From contig JAITHT010000057.1 of the NCBI GenBank assembly GCA_031279825.1, positions 1-64,000 of the forward strand: a DNA stretch of 64,000 nt, given 5' to 3'. Every line of letters begins with the position of its first letter. The stretch's first letter is position 1. The stretch comes from Desulfovibrio sp. (GTDB lineage Bacteria; Desulfobacterota; Desulfovibrionia; Desulfovibrionales; Desulfovibrionaceae). Shown in pieces: positions 18,545 to 28,700 of this stretch. The translations under genes and the position numbers were made by a program. The notes under the pieces are model-generated. The model saw only the letters and a list, made by a program, of their open reading frames with translations, was not told the origin of the DNA and made no database searches.

Positions 18545-19726
18545 ATGATTGGCATATCCAAGCTGTACTGCGGACAAGTGGAGCCTTCCGACGCGCTTCG
18601 TTACGGGCGTCATTCCGGAAAGCTGCCGTCCCACCTGCTGCAGTTTTCCCAGGACAAGAAGCCCGTCGTTGTCTGGAATATGACGCGGCGCTGTAATCTT
18701 AAGTGCGTGCATTGCTATGCCGGCGCCCTTGAAGAAGAGGGGGCCGACGATCTTTCAACGCGGCGGGGCAAGGCCCTTATCGACGATTTGGCAGCTTACG
18801 GCGCTCCCGTGATGCTTTTTTCCGGAGGAGAACCCCTGGTGCGCAAGGATTTGGTGGAATTGGCCCATTATGCCGTCAACAAGGGGATGCGCGCGGTCAT
18901 TTCCACCAACGGCACCCTTATCACCAGAGAAAAAGCCGGAGAGTTGAAGCGGGTGGGTCTGTCCTATGTGGGTATATCCCTTGACGGGGCTGAAGAAGTA
19001 CACGATCTCTTTCGCAAGGCACCGGGATCTTTTAAGAAAGCCGTGCAAGGCATCGAAAATTGCCAGGCAGAGGGGCTCAAGGTGGGGTTGCGCTTCACCA
19101 TTAGCAAACGCAATGTGGGAGAGGTGCCGAAAATATTCGACCTGGTGCGTGATTTGCAGATACCCCGCATTTGTTTTTATCATCTCGTGTATGCCGGGCG
19201 CGGCTCGGAACTGATACGGGAAGATCTCGACCACGCGCAAACCCGCGACGTCGTCGATTTGATCATGGATCGGACGCGTGAATTTTTTGATCAGGGCAAT
19301 CCCAAGGAAGTCCTGACTGTGGACAATCATGCGGACGGCCCCTACCTGTGGATGCGTTTGCAGCGGGAAGATCCCGAAAAAGCTGAGGAAGTCTTCAAGC
19401 TGCTCCAGTATAACGACGGCAATAATTCCGGGCGCGGCATCGGCTGCGTTTCCTGGGACGGACAAGTCCACGCCGATCAGTTCTGGCGCAATCACAGTTT
19501 CGGCAACATAGGAGAACGGCCTTTTTCCGAAATATGGGAAGATGGGAGCATCGAGCTTCTTGCCAAGTTGAAAAATAAAAAAGCCCATGTCGGCGGGCGT
19601 TGCGCCAAATGCCGTTTTCTCAATATCTGCGGCGGCAATTTCCGTGCGCGGGCCGAAGCCTGGCATGGCGATATCTGGGCGGAAGATCCGGCCTGTTACC
19701 TTACTGACGGGGAAATAGGCATGTAA
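18545..19726 (+). CDS. ahbC: Fe-coproporphyrin III synthase AhbC (radical SAM)
   Basis: A 393-residue radical SAM enzyme. In the siroheme-dependent heme pathway of sulfate reducers and archaea, AhbC removes the two acetate side chains of 12,18-didecarboxysiroheme to give iron-coproporphyrin III. The N terminus ([22 protein letters not shown]) is characteristic. The radical SAM cluster motif is CNLKCVHC at residues 50-57, with SGGEPL near 95. A C-terminal SPASM-like region carries an auxiliary cluster ([12 protein letters not shown] and a later Cys in DPACYL). An AAGGAGAT site precedes the ATG. It is followed by hemB and ahbD, the order I recall for Desulfovibrio, which supports AhbC rather than another radical SAM protein. 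Confidence 0.93.
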   Translation: MIGISKLYCGQVEPSDALRYGRHSGKLPSHLLQFSQDKKPVVVWNMTRRCNLKCVHCYAGALEEEGADDLSTRRGKALIDDLAAYGAPVMLFSGGEPLVRKDLVELAHYAVNKGMRAVISTNGTLITREKAGELKRVGLSYVGISLDGAEEVHDLFRKAPGSFKKAVQGIENCQAEGLKVGLRFTISKRNVGEVPKIFDLVRDLQIPRICFYHLVYAGRGSELIREDLDHAQTRDVVDLIMDRTREFFDQGNPKEVLTVDNHADGPYLWMRLQREDPEKAEEVFKLLQYNDGNNSGRGIGCVSWDGQVHADQFWRNHSFGNIGERPFSEIWEDGSIELLAKLKNKKAHVGGRCAKCRFLNICGGNFRARAEAWHGDIWAEDPACYLTDGEIGM

Positions 19727-19755
19727 AGCGCCTCTTTGTTCCAGGAGGACGAAAG

Positions 19756-20733
19756 ATGCTGTATAGAGGAAGACGGTTGCGCAAAAGCGCGGCGCTGCGG
19801 GAAATGGTCAGAGAAACGAAGCTGCTGCCGGAAGATCTCGTCATGCCTTATTTTGTTCTCGAAACGGAGCGGAGTAATGTCCGCCATCCCGTCGCTTCCA
19901 TGCCGGGGCAGTTCCAGCTTTCTCCGGATGCGCTGGAAGAGACGGTCGGCGCGGCTGTGGATGCGGGCTTGCGTTCTTGTATCCTGTTCGGCATACCTGA
20001 AAAAAAAGATCCTGTTGGTTCAATGGCTTATGCTGAAAACGGTATCGTGCAGCAGGCGATACGGCGTTTGAAGAAATGTTTTCCGCTCCTTCATGTCATT
20101 ACGGACGTCTGCCTGTGCGAGTATACAAGCCACGGGCACTGCGGCCTGGTATCGCCGGAAGGTGAAATCCACAATGATTCCAGCCTGCGACTGTTGGCGG
20201 ATACGGCCGTTTCTCATGCCGGGGCCGGGGCGGACATGATCGCGCCTTCGGACATGATGGACGGGCGGGTCGGCGCGCTTCGAGCCGCGTTGGATGAAAA
20301 AGGTTTTGCCTCGGTGCCGATTATGTCTTACGCGGTGAAGTACGCGTCGGCGTATTACGGTCCGTTTCGCGAGGCGGCCGGTTCAGCGCCGCAATTCGGG
20401 GACAGGAAATCCTATCAGATGGACCCGGCAAACCGGCGTGAAGCTCTGCGCGAAGCCCGAGCCGACGCGGAAGAGGGAGCGGACATACTCATGGTGAAGC
20501 CGGCCGGCCCGTATCTTGACATCATCCGCGGCGTAAGCGAGACTTTCGATCTGCCAGTGGCCGCATATCAGGTCAGCGGCGAATATTCCATGATTATGTC
20601 GGCCGCAAGCCATGGCTGGATCGATCGCGATGCCGTCATGCTGGAATCGTTAATAAGCGTCAAGCGGGCAGGGGCTGGAATCATTCTTTCTTATTTTACG
20701 CAGGAAATTCTCCAGCGAGGGATACTTTCGTGA
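19756..20733 (+). CDS. hemB: Delta-aminolevulinic acid dehydratase
   Basis: Porphobilinogen synthase, 325 residues. It condenses two 5-aminolevulinate molecules in the cytoplasm, an early step shared by heme, siroheme and cobalamin synthesis. The zinc-type cysteine motif ([12 protein letters not shown]) is at residues ~118-129. The two Schiff-base lysines lie in [16 protein letters not shown] (Lys ~195) and [10 protein letters not shown] (Lys ~248). An AGGAGG site precedes the ATG. Its TGA overlaps the GTG start of ahbD, indicating translational coupling. Length and motifs are typical. Confidence 0.97.
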   Translation: MLYRGRRLRKSAALREMVRETKLLPEDLVMPYFVLETERSNVRHPVASMPGQFQLSPDALEETVGAAVDAGLRSCILFGIPEKKDPVGSMAYAENGIVQQAIRRLKKCFPLLHVITDVCLCEYTSHGHCGLVSPEGEIHNDSSLRLLADTAVSHAGAGADMIAPSDMMDGRVGALRAALDEKGFASVPIMSYAVKYASAYYGPFREAAGSAPQFGDRKSYQMDPANRREALREARADAEEGADILMVKPAGPYLDIIRGVSETFDLPVAAYQVSGEYSMIMSAASHGWIDRDAVMLESLISVKRAGAGIILSYFTQEILQRGILS

Positions 20734-21890
20734 AATTTTCCTCCCATTCTTCGCATCCGCCTTCCGGCGGAAAGCCGGAAGGCGGCGCGCCTCCCCTGCG
20801 CCTTATCGCCTGGGAGGTCACGCGCGCGTGTAATCTCGCGTGCAGGCATTGCCGGGCAGAGGCGCATTGCGAGCCGTATCCGGACGAACTCAGTACGGAC
20901 GAAGCTAAAGCGCTGATAGACACTTTTCCGCAAACCGGCGATCCGATTATTATTTTCACGGGCGGCGAGCCGCTTATGCGCAAGGATATTTTTGAACTGA
21001 TAGGGTACGCGCATGCCAGGAATCTGCGTTGCGTCATGGCGCCCAACGGCACGCTGATCACCCAGGAAAACGCGCGTAAAATAAAAGAAGCCGGGATCGC
21101 CCGCTGCTCCATTTCCATCGACGGCCCGGACGCGACCGGCCACGACGCTTTTCGCGGCACGGTCGGCGCTTTTGATCAAGCCATGCGGGGTATCGCCTGT
21201 TTGCGGGAGTCGGATATTGAATTTCAGATAAATACCACGGTAACCAAAGGGAATTTATCGAAATTCAAGGAAATATTCTCTTTGGCTCAACATCTCGGCG
21301 CCGTCGCCTGGCATATTTTCCTTCTGGTGCCGATGGGCAGAGCCACCGGCTTGACCGATGAGGTGATTTCGGCGGAGGAATATGAGGATGTGCTCAACTG
21401 GTTTTATGATTTCCGTAAAACCACGCCAATGCATCTTAAGGCCACCTGCGCTCCGCATTACTATCGTATTATGCGCCAGAGGGCAAAGGCTGAAGGACTG
21501 GCCGTCACCCCCGATCTTTTCGGTATGGATGCCTTGACCAGGGGATGCCTCGGCGGCACGGGGTTCTGTTTTATCAGCCATACCGGCCAGGTGCAGCCGT
21601 GCGGCTATCTTGAGACTGATTGCGGCAACGTGCGCCGAACGCCATTTCCGGATATCTGGCGCTTTGCCGAAGCCTTTCTGCAATTTCGCAATCCGGCGGC
21701 TTATGAGGGAAAATGCGGGCGCTGCGAATACCATAGGGTATGCGGAGGGTGCAGGGCGAGGGCGTACAGCCTCACAGGCCGTTATATGGCTGAAGAGCCG
21801 CTTTGCGCGTATGTTCCCGCCTCCGTAAAAAATAACGCGGGAGGAGGACGTTATGGAGCAAGCGAGACGGGAATCCGGCGAGAGGAGTGA
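20730..21890 (+). CDS. ahbD: Heme synthase AhbD (radical SAM)
   Basis: A 386-residue radical SAM enzyme that oxidatively decarboxylates the two propionates of iron-coproporphyrin III to give heme b. It starts with GTG at 20730, overlapping the hemB stop. The radical SAM motif CNLACRHC is at residues 34-41, with [11 protein letters not shown] following. The C-terminal SPASM/twitch-like region has [19 protein letters not shown] and a last Cys in EEPLCAY, expected ligands of an auxiliary 4Fe-4S cluster. The first 20 residues are a low-complexity extension. The distinction from AhbC rests on the shorter N-terminal lead-in, the [15 protein letters not shown] block and its position after hemB. Confidence 0.9.
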   Translation: MKFSSHSSHPPSGGKPEGGAPPLRLIAWEVTRACNLACRHCRAEAHCEPYPDELSTDEAKALIDTFPQTGDPIIIFTGGEPLMRKDIFELIGYAHARNLRCVMAPNGTLITQENARKIKEAGIARCSISIDGPDATGHDAFRGTVGAFDQAMRGIACLRESDIEFQINTTVTKGNLSKFKEIFSLAQHLGAVAWHIFLLVPMGRATGLTDEVISAEEYEDVLNWFYDFRKTTPMHLKATCAPHYYRIMRQRAKAEGLAVTPDLFGMDALTRGCLGGTGFCFISHTGQVQPCGYLETDCGNVRRTPFPDIWRFAEAFLQFRNPAAYEGKCGRCEYHRVCGGCRARAYSLTGRYMAEEPLCAYVPASVKNNAGGGRYGASETGIRREE

Positions 21891-22359
21891 GGGCGCCGGA
21901 CCGGATGTCGCGCCGGACGCCCATGATCGGCGCATACTCGGGATCATCCAGTCCGCCTTTCCTCTGGAACCGCGCCCCTATGCGGTTATAGGCCGTGAAG
22001 TGGGCCTGTCTGAGGAGGAGGTGTTCGCCCGCGTACGCAGGCTTAAGGCGAACAGGATTATCCGCAGGCTGGGGGCGAATTTTCAGTCGTCCAGGCTGGG
22101 ATTTCACAGTACGCTGTGCGCCGCCAAGGTGCCTGAAGAGGCCGTTGACGCTTTTGCCGCCGAATTGCACGGCCATGTCGGCGTTACCCACAATTACCTG
22201 CGTAATCATGCCTATAATGTCTGGTTTACCTGTATCGGCCCTTCCCGGGAAGAGGTATGCGCGCTTCTCGACGGCATATCCCGTAAAACCGGCATCGCCA
22301 TCCTGAATCTGCCGGCTAAGCGTCTGTACAAGATAAAAGTGGATTTTCAGATGGACTGA
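21853..22359 (+). CDS. ahbA: Siroheme decarboxylase subunit (AhbA-like)
   Basis: A 168-residue Lrp/AsnC-like protein of the AhbA/AhbB (NirDL-related) family. It converts siroheme to 12,18-didecarboxysiroheme as part of a heterodimer. It has an N-terminal winged-helix part (DRRILGIIQSAFPLEPRPYAVIGREVGLSEEEV, IIRRLGANF) and a C-terminal alpha/beta domain with the diagnostic VTHNYLRNHAYNVWFT and LNLPAKRLYKIKVDF. The start overlaps the end of ahbD by 38 bases and has a GGAGGA site. The second subunit, AhbB, is not visible in the window and must be elsewhere, unless this protein works as a homomer. The A versus B assignment is by similarity from memory. Confidence 0.85.
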   Translation: MEQARRESGERSEGAGPDVAPDAHDRRILGIIQSAFPLEPRPYAVIGREVGLSEEEVFARVRRLKANRIIRRLGANFQSSRLGFHSTLCAAKVPEEAVDAFAAELHGHVGVTHNYLRNHAYNVWFTCIGPSREEVCALLDGISRKTGIAILNLPAKRLYKIKVDFQMD

Positions 22360-22417
22360 CGCGAAAAACGGCCCTTTCCCGCCGCCGGCGTCCGCACCGT
22401 CCCCGCGTCAGATCCGG

Positions 22418-23461
22418 CTACGCGAAAGCCCCGGGATCCGGCACTCGCAGGAGCTTATCCCGGAGCAGTTGTTCAGCTATCTGCACGGCGTTCAGGGCGG
22501 CTCCCTTGCGGATGTTGTCGGCTACCACCCACATGTTGAGGGCGTTCGGCCGGCTTTCGTCCTGACGGATGCGCCCGACGAAGACGTTGTCTTCGCCGGC
22601 GGCGTGAATGGGCATCGGATAGATTTTTTCCGCCGGATTATCTAAAACCGTCACTCCGGGCGCCACACTCAAAACAGCGCGGGCTTCCCTGGCCGTCAGG
22701 GGTCTGGCGAATTCCACATTCAACGATTCGGAGTGCCCGTAAAATACGGGGACACGCACCGTGGTAGCCGTAACTTTGATGGATGGATCTTCCATGATTT
22801 TCGCTGTTTCCATCACCATCTTCATTTCTTCCTTCGTATAGCCGTTGTCAAGAAAGGCGTCTATCTGCGGCAGACAATTAAAGGCGATACGGTGAGGATA
22901 GACAGAGACTGCCGGCTCCGTCATGTTAAACATCTGGCGCACCTGCGTTTCCAACTCCGTCACGGCCTTGTGTCCGGTGCCGGATACCGCTTGGTACGTG
23001 GAGACCACGATCCGGGTAATTCCGGCGGCTTTATGCAGGGGCTGGAGGGCCACCACCATCTGGATGGTGGAGCAGTTGGGGTTGGCGATGATCCCCTTAT
23101 GGCACGCCAGGGCGTGCGGATTCACCTCCGGCACCACCAGTGGGCAGCGCTCGTCCATGCGCCAGGCGCTGGAGTTGTCCACAACCACGCATCCGGACTT
23201 GACGGCGTGGGGAGCGAAGGTTTCCGATGTGCCGCCGCCGGCCGAAAATAGCGCGAGGTCAACGCCTTTGAAGGAGTGCTCGGTGAGTTCCCGCACGGGA
23301 AGTTCGCCGTCTTTGAACGGCACGACGGCGCCGGCGGAGCGGGCTGAGGCGAGGGCGATGCACGTGCTTGCGGGAAAATCGCGCGAGGCGAGGGTGCTGA
23401 GCATTTCGCGGCCGACGGCGCCGGTTGCGCCGACAACGGCGACGGTTAACGATGCGGACAT
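22418..23461 (-). CDS. asd: Aspartate-semialdehyde dehydrogenase
   Basis: Asd, 347 residues, reduces beta-aspartyl phosphate to aspartate semialdehyde with NADPH on the path to lysine/diaminopimelate, threonine and methionine. The N-terminal nucleotide motif is VAVVGATGAVGREML. The catalytic cysteine is in NPNCSTIQM (about residue 129). The substrate-binding region includes STYQAVSGTGHKAV and a later His in YGHSESLNVEF. A GGAGG site lies 7 bases upstream of the ATG. It appears to be a single-gene unit on the strand opposite to the heme genes. Confidence 0.96.
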   Translation of the reverse strand: MSASLTVAVVGATGAVGREMLSTLASRDFPASTCIALASARSAGAVVPFKDGELPVRELTEHSFKGVDLALFSAGGGTSETFAPHAVKSGCVVVDNSSAWRMDERCPLVVPEVNPHALACHKGIIANPNCSTIQMVVALQPLHKAAGITRIVVSTYQAVSGTGHKAVTELETQVRQMFNMTEPAVSVYPHRIAFNCLPQIDAFLDNGYTKEEMKMVMETAKIMEDPSIKVTATTVRVPVFYGHSESLNVEFARPLTAREARAVLSVAPGVTVLDNPAEKIYPMPIHAAGEDNVFVGRIRQDESRPNALNMWVVADNIRKGAALNAVQIAEQLLRDKLLRVPDPGAFA

Positions 23462-23694
23462 GACGCCTCCAGGGAAAAGGTGATGAAGATTGCCCTTTTA
23501 CGGACACATAGTGTTGGGGTTATAGATCAAGGATGAAGGATTGACAATAATCGCAGTTTTTTTTACCCCGGTGCGGCGGGCCATGGTCCTCAATGCCTGG
23601 AATGCCGATTATTGATTCCAGGCAGCGCCGTAGATTCGGTCCGGCATTATACGTGGCAATAACAATAGAAACCATGTCGCGTATACTCCATTCT

Positions 23695-24942
23695 TTACCC
23701 GCCTTTCCAATTGCCGGGCAGCATCCAGTCTCTTTCTTTGTAGAGAAATTCTCCCATCTCGCAGGACATGCGCGTCGGGAGGGTCCGCGCGTCGCCGGCG
23801 CCGAGGTATTCCTTAATGCCGCTTCTGAGTTCGCCCCTGCCCGCCGCGTAGGGATCTTCGCCGTCCACGCAGGTATAGGTCACACCCAGGGAATCCAGGG
23901 TGCTGACGCAGCTGAGTAATTCTTCCGGCCACTTTTCAGCATATTCGCCGGAGAGATGCGCCAGCAGGCCCTTGTGTCCAAAAGGCGCCAGGCAGGCCAG
24001 GGCATGCGGGCACGCGGCATGTTCCCGGCAGGGCGAGCAGGGCGGTACGGCTTGCCGGACGACATGTCCGAGACCGTAGGGGCCGGTTTCGAAGCACCAG
24101 GCGGATGAGAGAAAAAAGGCATGTACCGGAACGCCGAGATGGGCGGCCAGATGCATGGCGCCCGTGTCCGGCGTGATCAGCATATCCAGGCCGCGCAGCA
24201 GTTCCGGCAGGTCGAGCAGGCTGGTGGCTCCGGTACGGTCCTCAAGTTTTTTGGCCGTTTGCGGCGGCAAGAGCCGGCTCAGTTTGCGGACCAGAGGGCT
24301 TTCGTTTTTTGTGCCTATACAGACCAGAGCCGGTCCTTGACGCGCCTGAAAAATGGATTGAACGCAGCCTGCAAGTATGGGCGCGGGCAGGGAACGGCGG
24401 GCGTCCCTGCCCGCCATGACAATGCCGATACGGCCGCTTTTCGCCGGGGCGGGAATGGGGTTGACGGCTTCCGGGGGAAGGGGCGCAGGATGGAGACCGG
24501 CCCAGAAATCCACCAGATTGATGGGAGCGAACCGCCTGTCGCGCATCAGATTAAACGAAAGGGCGGTCCAACGGCCGTGCATATCCTGGCCGTTTACACG
24601 GCCGTATCCCCTCAGGCGATCCGGCGGAAAGAGCGCCGCGCAGGCGAAAGACAGCGGAGAAAAGTTAAGCGGATATATCTCGGAAAAGTCGATGCTTCGT
24701 AGTACGGCGTAACTTTCGCGCGCGCCGGCGAAGACCTCCGCCGGCGTCCGGCTGTCGGCGCCGTGCGCCGGAAGCCCGTGGACTTCGGCGAAAGGGTACA
24801 GCAGGCGGCTTAAGGCGACAAGGGAGAAATCAACGCACAGGTGAACTTTGGTGCCGGATTCCGCCGCGATGCTGCCGATCAGGCGTTTGCTCTGGATAAT
24901 ATCTCCGAAACGGGCCAATTGGAAAACGAGAACATGTCGCAC
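23695..24942 (-). CDS. Glycosyltransferase family 9 (heptosyltransferase-like)
   Basis: A 415-residue GT9-type enzyme, related to the ADP-heptose:LPS heptosyltransferases that build the LPS inner core at the cytoplasmic face. The GTG at 24942 is preferred because CGGAG lies 7 bases upstream and the protein then opens with HVLVFQLARFGDIIQSKRL, the typical N-terminal strand and glycine loop. The sugar-nucleotide site TPDTGAMHLAAHLGVPVHAFF lies near residue 300, and a Cys-rich segment (PPCSPCREHAACPHALAC) follows, as in many heptosyltransferase relatives. It is divergent from the acyl-CoA ligase gene and its real acceptor is unknown. Confidence 0.85.
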   Translation of the reverse strand: MRHVLVFQLARFGDIIQSKRLIGSIAAESGTKVHLCVDFSLVALSRLLYPFAEVHGLPAHGADSRTPAEVFAGARESYAVLRSIDFSEIYPLNFSPLSFACAALFPPDRLRGYGRVNGQDMHGRWTALSFNLMRDRRFAPINLVDFWAGLHPAPLPPEAVNPIPAPAKSGRIGIVMAGRDARRSLPAPILAGCVQSIFQARQGPALVCIGTKNESPLVRKLSRLLPPQTAKKLEDRTGATSLLDLPELLRGLDMLITPDTGAMHLAAHLGVPVHAFFLSSAWCFETGPYGLGHVVRQAVPPCSPCREHAACPHALACLAPFGHKGLLAHLSGEYAEKWPEELLSCVSTLDSLGVTYTCVDGEDPYAAGRGELRSGIKEYLGAGDARTLPTRMSCEMGEFLYKERDWMLPGNWKGG

Positions 24943-25120
24943 GCCAATCTCCGAATATATACATAGGTCCGGGGCAAACCGAGGCTCTAGTGTGCAATTG
25001 CCGCGGGAGACATGCGGCGGAACAGCGGCAGCGCATCTTGATTTACCGGGAAGCTTGGGATACACAGCGTGCAGCGTAACGATGTTTTCCTTTATATGTC
25101 ATTCATTATTTGATGCTGCC

Positions 25121-26901
25121 ATGGAAGAGAAACACATATCCCTTGAAAAGTCGAGCGCTCCACCCGCCCGAAAAACAGATCCTCCCTGGCTGTTTTTTTA
25201 TGATGACGGCGTGCGCCACCACATTGAATATCCGATCGTGCCTCTTTACTACTGGCTTGATCAGGCTTCGGAGCGCAATCCGGCTGCTTTAGCCTGCAGT
25301 TGCCGTCATACAAAAATCACGTACGCGCGTTTGCGCAAGGATGCCGAAACCGTGGCGGCTTCCTTGCGCGCGTTCGGAGTCATGCCTGGAGACGCGGTGG
25401 GCATTATGCTGCCCAACCTCCCTCAGACCATAGTGGCCTTTTGGGGGGTGCTCAAGGCCGGGGCGGTTGTGACCATGATCAATCCTCTGTATAGGGAAAA
25501 GGAACTGGTGCATCAACTGCGCGATGCGGATGTTCGGCATTTGATCAGTTATGACGCATGCTGGCCCAAATTTGAAAAGCTGCGCGAACAGCTTCCGGTG
25601 AAGCGGTACTACCTGACAACGGAGGATGAAGGCCTGTCTTTTTCCGCGAACCTGCTGCGGTATTTCAGACGGCGGCGCGCAGCCGTCGCGCCCGTGCCGT
25701 ATGACGGCAAGACGGTATTGCCCTTTTCTTCCCTGCTCAAGGGGCGGCGGCGATTGAGCGTGCCTGTGGACGATCCGCGCGGCACTCCGGCTCTTTTGCA
25801 GTATACCGGCGGGACGACGGGCCTTTCTAAAGGCGTTATGCTCACTCATTACAATATCGCTTCAAATATTGTGCAAATGGGGGAATTGCTCCGCTCTTTG
25901 CGTGGCACGCCGCAAACCTTCATGGGGGTACTTCCTTTTTTCCATGTGTACGGATTGAATACCTGCATGGTGCTCCCCACGCTGTTTCATGCGAACGTGG
26001 CGCCTGTTCTTCGTTTTTCTCCCCGCGAACTGCTGTTGAGTCTGGAGAAATACAAAGCGACGGTGTTGCCCGGTGCTCCGGCCATGTATATTTCTTTGTT
26101 ACAGCAAAAAGATAAAGAACGCGCTTCGTTGCAAAGCTTGAAAATTTGCATTTGCGGTTCCGCCCCCATGCCGCCGGATATGATACGGCAGTTTGAAAAG
26201 ACTTTTGGAGCAAGGATTATGGAGGGGTACGGGTTGTCTGAAGCTTCGCCCATCACCCACATGACTCCGGCTGAGGGGATGCGCAAGGTAGGCAGCATCG
26301 GTTTGCCCCTGCCTGATACCGAAGCCCGTATTGTGGACATGGAATTGGGCACGGTCATTCTGCCTGCGGGCAAAATGGGCGAACTGATGATACGCGGGCC
26401 CCAGGTGATGAGCGGGTATTGGAACAAGCCGGATGAAACGGCGGGGGCTTTGCGTAACGGTTGGCTGTATAGCGGCGATATAGCGTACATGGATGAGGAC
26501 GGTTTTTTTATATAGTCGATCGCAAAAAAGACATGGTCATTGTGGGTGGGTATAACGTGTCCCCGCGCGAAATTGATGAGGTGCTCTACGAGCACCCGAA
26601 AGTACGGGAAGCGGTCAGCGTCGGCGTGCCTCATGCCTCCCGGGGGGAGATCCTCAAAGCCTACGTGGTTCTCAAAGAAGGAGAACAATGCGGGCGGGCT
26701 GAAATAATCAAATGGTGCCGGGAACGCTTGGCGAATTACAAAGTACCGCGTATTATCGAGTTTCGTAGCGAGTTGCCCAAAAGCATCGTGGGAAAAATGC
26801 TGCGCCGGGTACTGCGCGCTGAAGAAGAGGAAAAACTGCGAAAGCGGACCGACGCCTCTGCATTCGGAGGAGTACCTGATTCAAAACAGCCGGAGGCATG
26901 A
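25121..26901 (+). pseudogene. fadD: Long-chain acyl-CoA ligase, interrupted by a one-base frameshift
   Basis: An AMP-forming acyl-CoA synthetase of the FadD type that would activate fatty acids with ATP and CoA. The first part (25121-26515) carries the phosphate-binding loop YTGGTTGLSKGV, the FHVYG block and GYGLSEASP, and stops at TAG 26513-26515. The family's next motif, normally FFYIVDRKKDM, is present in the +1 frame. Adding a single T to the seven-T run at 26503-26509 restores it exactly (G-F-F-Y-I-V-D-R-K-K). The C-terminal domain then continues to 26901 with the catalytic Lys region (LPKSIVGKMLRRVLR). The gene is otherwise intact. It may be a recent pseudogene, a sequencing error or a case of slippage. 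The start codon is uncertain. Confidence 0.8.
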
Positions 26902-27052
26902 AACATTGTTTTTTTCTGGCGTGCGCTTGCGGATCAGACTGGCATGTTTTGACATGCCGTGGTAATGAGAAAAAATTGTGCTATATGAGCGTAGTAGTTC
27001 TGTTATGTAAGGGTCGTGCTGTACTCTTGACGTTATACTTCGCGGGGCGTTC

Positions 27053-27487
27053 ATGAATGAATTTATTGATTCCCCTTTGCTCGGTGCGTTGGCAAGGGTT
27101 ATGGTGGTGGACATCAGTAGCGACTTTGAGGGAGTGCGTTTTCCCTGCAGGCCTCTCGCTACGTATACGGCGGAGCGCAACACCGCGCTCGGGCGCTTTA
27201 AGGGGCAGATCGGCCTGCCCAATCTGGAAGAGTTCCGGGATGCTCTTAATGATCTCATGTCGAAAAATATTTCCAGAATCATTCTTGACGTCGCCGCCGT
27301 TCGTCTGACCAAAAGCGCGGTGGGCGCGCTGATAGCCTTTGCCGCCGCCATGCACGGCTATAATAAGCGTTTGTATCTGTACCGTTCTTCGGCACAGTTG
27401 CGTGCCGTATTGAAGGAATTGGGGGTCACGGCTTTTTTTTCGTATCTTGAGACAGAGGATGACATCATCGCTACCCTGGTATTGTAA
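27053..27487 (+). CDS. STAS-domain protein
   Basis: A 144-residue protein with a single STAS (anti-sigma-factor-antagonist-like) domain covering about residues 50-144: KNISRIILDVAAVRLTKSAVGALIAF, then NKRLYLYRSSAQLRAVLKELGV. The position where phosphorylatable Ser occurs in SpoIIAA-type proteins is occupied by the RLTKSAVG segment, so a Ser is available. The first ~45 residues are unrelated to the domain. Such proteins take part in partner-switching or in membrane/flagellar regulation; no kinase or sigma factor gene is adjacent. FapA follows 31 bases downstream and the two are probably cotranscribed. Confidence 0.7.
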   Translation: MNEFIDSPLLGALARVMVVDISSDFEGVRFPCRPLATYTAERNTALGRFKGQIGLPNLEEFRDALNDLMSKNISRIILDVAAVRLTKSAVGALIAFAAAMHGYNKRLYLYRSSAQLRAVLKELGVTAFFSYLETEDDIIATLVL

Positions 27488-27518
27488 CAACCTCTCCTAT
27501 CAAGCAAGGAAGGTTCCA

Positions 27519-28700
27519 ATGTATTACCTGCATCACTATTTTGATCCGGACTTCAGCCATGTGCGGCTTACCCCCTCTGAAGAGGGAGACGGCACCGCGA
27601 ATCCTCATTATCTGGGGTATGTGCAGAATGTCATTGCCGGGCAGGTGTTGGCGGAAAGCGTTGACTTGGAGCAGTTTCCCGACATGCCGTGTGATCCGCG
27701 TTTCATTTATCCTGAAAGGCATCTGCCCGTCGGCCCCAATTGCGAATTTCACCGGGAGAATCCGGACAGAATAGTGGCTGCGGCCAACGGATACGTATTC
27801 TACCACAACGGCTTGATTTCAGTGAAAAAATTGTTGAATGTCCGCGGCGATGTCGGCTTCCGCACGGGAAATATTCTGTTTGTGGGAGATCTGGCCATAC
27901 ACGGCGACGTGCTGACGGATTTTTCCATACGGGCAAATAACGTGCTGGTAAAGGGACACATTGAAAGCGCCAAGGTCAAAGCCGTGGGAGATCTGGTCTG
28001 CCTGTCGGGAATCAAGGGCGCCAACCCCAGTATGGTTGAGGATGAGCCTATTCAAAGCGCTGATGCGGACGGATTGATTCCCAGCACGCTGATTGAGGCC
28101 GGTGGCAACGTCCGTCTCCCTTTTTGCGAGCATGTGCAGATCAGGGCGGGCGGCAACCTTATTATTGACGGCTCCTGCCTGCACAGTACTCTCTATGTGG
28201 GTGGCAGCCTGATTATAAAAGGCAGGCTGCAAGGCGGGGCCGTCTATGCCAACAATGTGGTGTATGTCGAGGGGCAGTTCGGCAGCGACTATACTTCCAC
28301 TACCAAGGTGATGATGGGCTATAATCCCTTTGACTTCCTTACCATGCAAAAACTGGAAAGTCAGATCGCCTATCTGAAAAACACGGTAACCTATTTTGAG
28401 AAGATGGCCGCCCGTAATGCCGTTATGGAACAAGAGTACCGCCCGCGAGTGCACTTGATGGCCCGCAAACTCAAGATTGCCCACGCCAAAAGGACTGCCT
28501 TGTGGGGCAGGTTTTCCGTGGATGAGCAGAACGCGCCCAAATGCCGCGTTATTGTCCCGGGCAAAGTCATGCCGGGCTGTGAGATAGGCATAGCCAAGGC
28601 CTTTTACAAGACGCACGATATGGGTTCGAATCTCAGTTTCTCGCTGGTGGATGACGAGATAGTTTCCAAATCTCCCGCCGCCAGATATACGCAGGCATGA
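27519..28700 (+). CDS. FapA/DUF342-type protein
   Basis: A 393-residue protein of the FapA (DUF342, flagellar assembly protein A) family. The ATG at 27519 has an AAGGAAGG site. The central part (about residues 75-260) is a parallel beta-helix made of short repeated strands with regularly spaced Gly/Asn and Val/Ile (for example GDVGFRTGNILFVGDLAIHGDV, and later GGNVRL, AGGNLII, GGSLIIKG), and the C-terminal third is helical and coiled. FapA-like proteins are linked to polar flagellum placement or to polymer assembly. The stop codon overlaps the start of the next glycosyltransferase gene (ATGA), which suggests a joint function in surface or flagellar modification. Confidence 0.8.
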   Translation: MYYLHHYFDPDFSHVRLTPSEEGDGTANPHYLGYVQNVIAGQVLAESVDLEQFPDMPCDPRFIYPERHLPVGPNCEFHRENPDRIVAAANGYVFYHNGLISVKKLLNVRGDVGFRTGNILFVGDLAIHGDVLTDFSIRANNVLVKGHIESAKVKAVGDLVCLSGIKGANPSMVEDEPIQSADADGLIPSTLIEAGGNVRLPFCEHVQIRAGGNLIIDGSCLHSTLYVGGSLIIKGRLQGGAVYANNVVYVEGQFGSDYTSTTKVMMGYNPFDFLTMQKLESQIAYLKNTVTYFEKMAARNAVMEQEYRPRVHLMARKLKIAHAKRTALWGRFSVDEQNAPKCRVIVPGKVMPGCEIGIAKAFYKTHDMGSNLSFSLVDDEIVSKSPAARYTQA

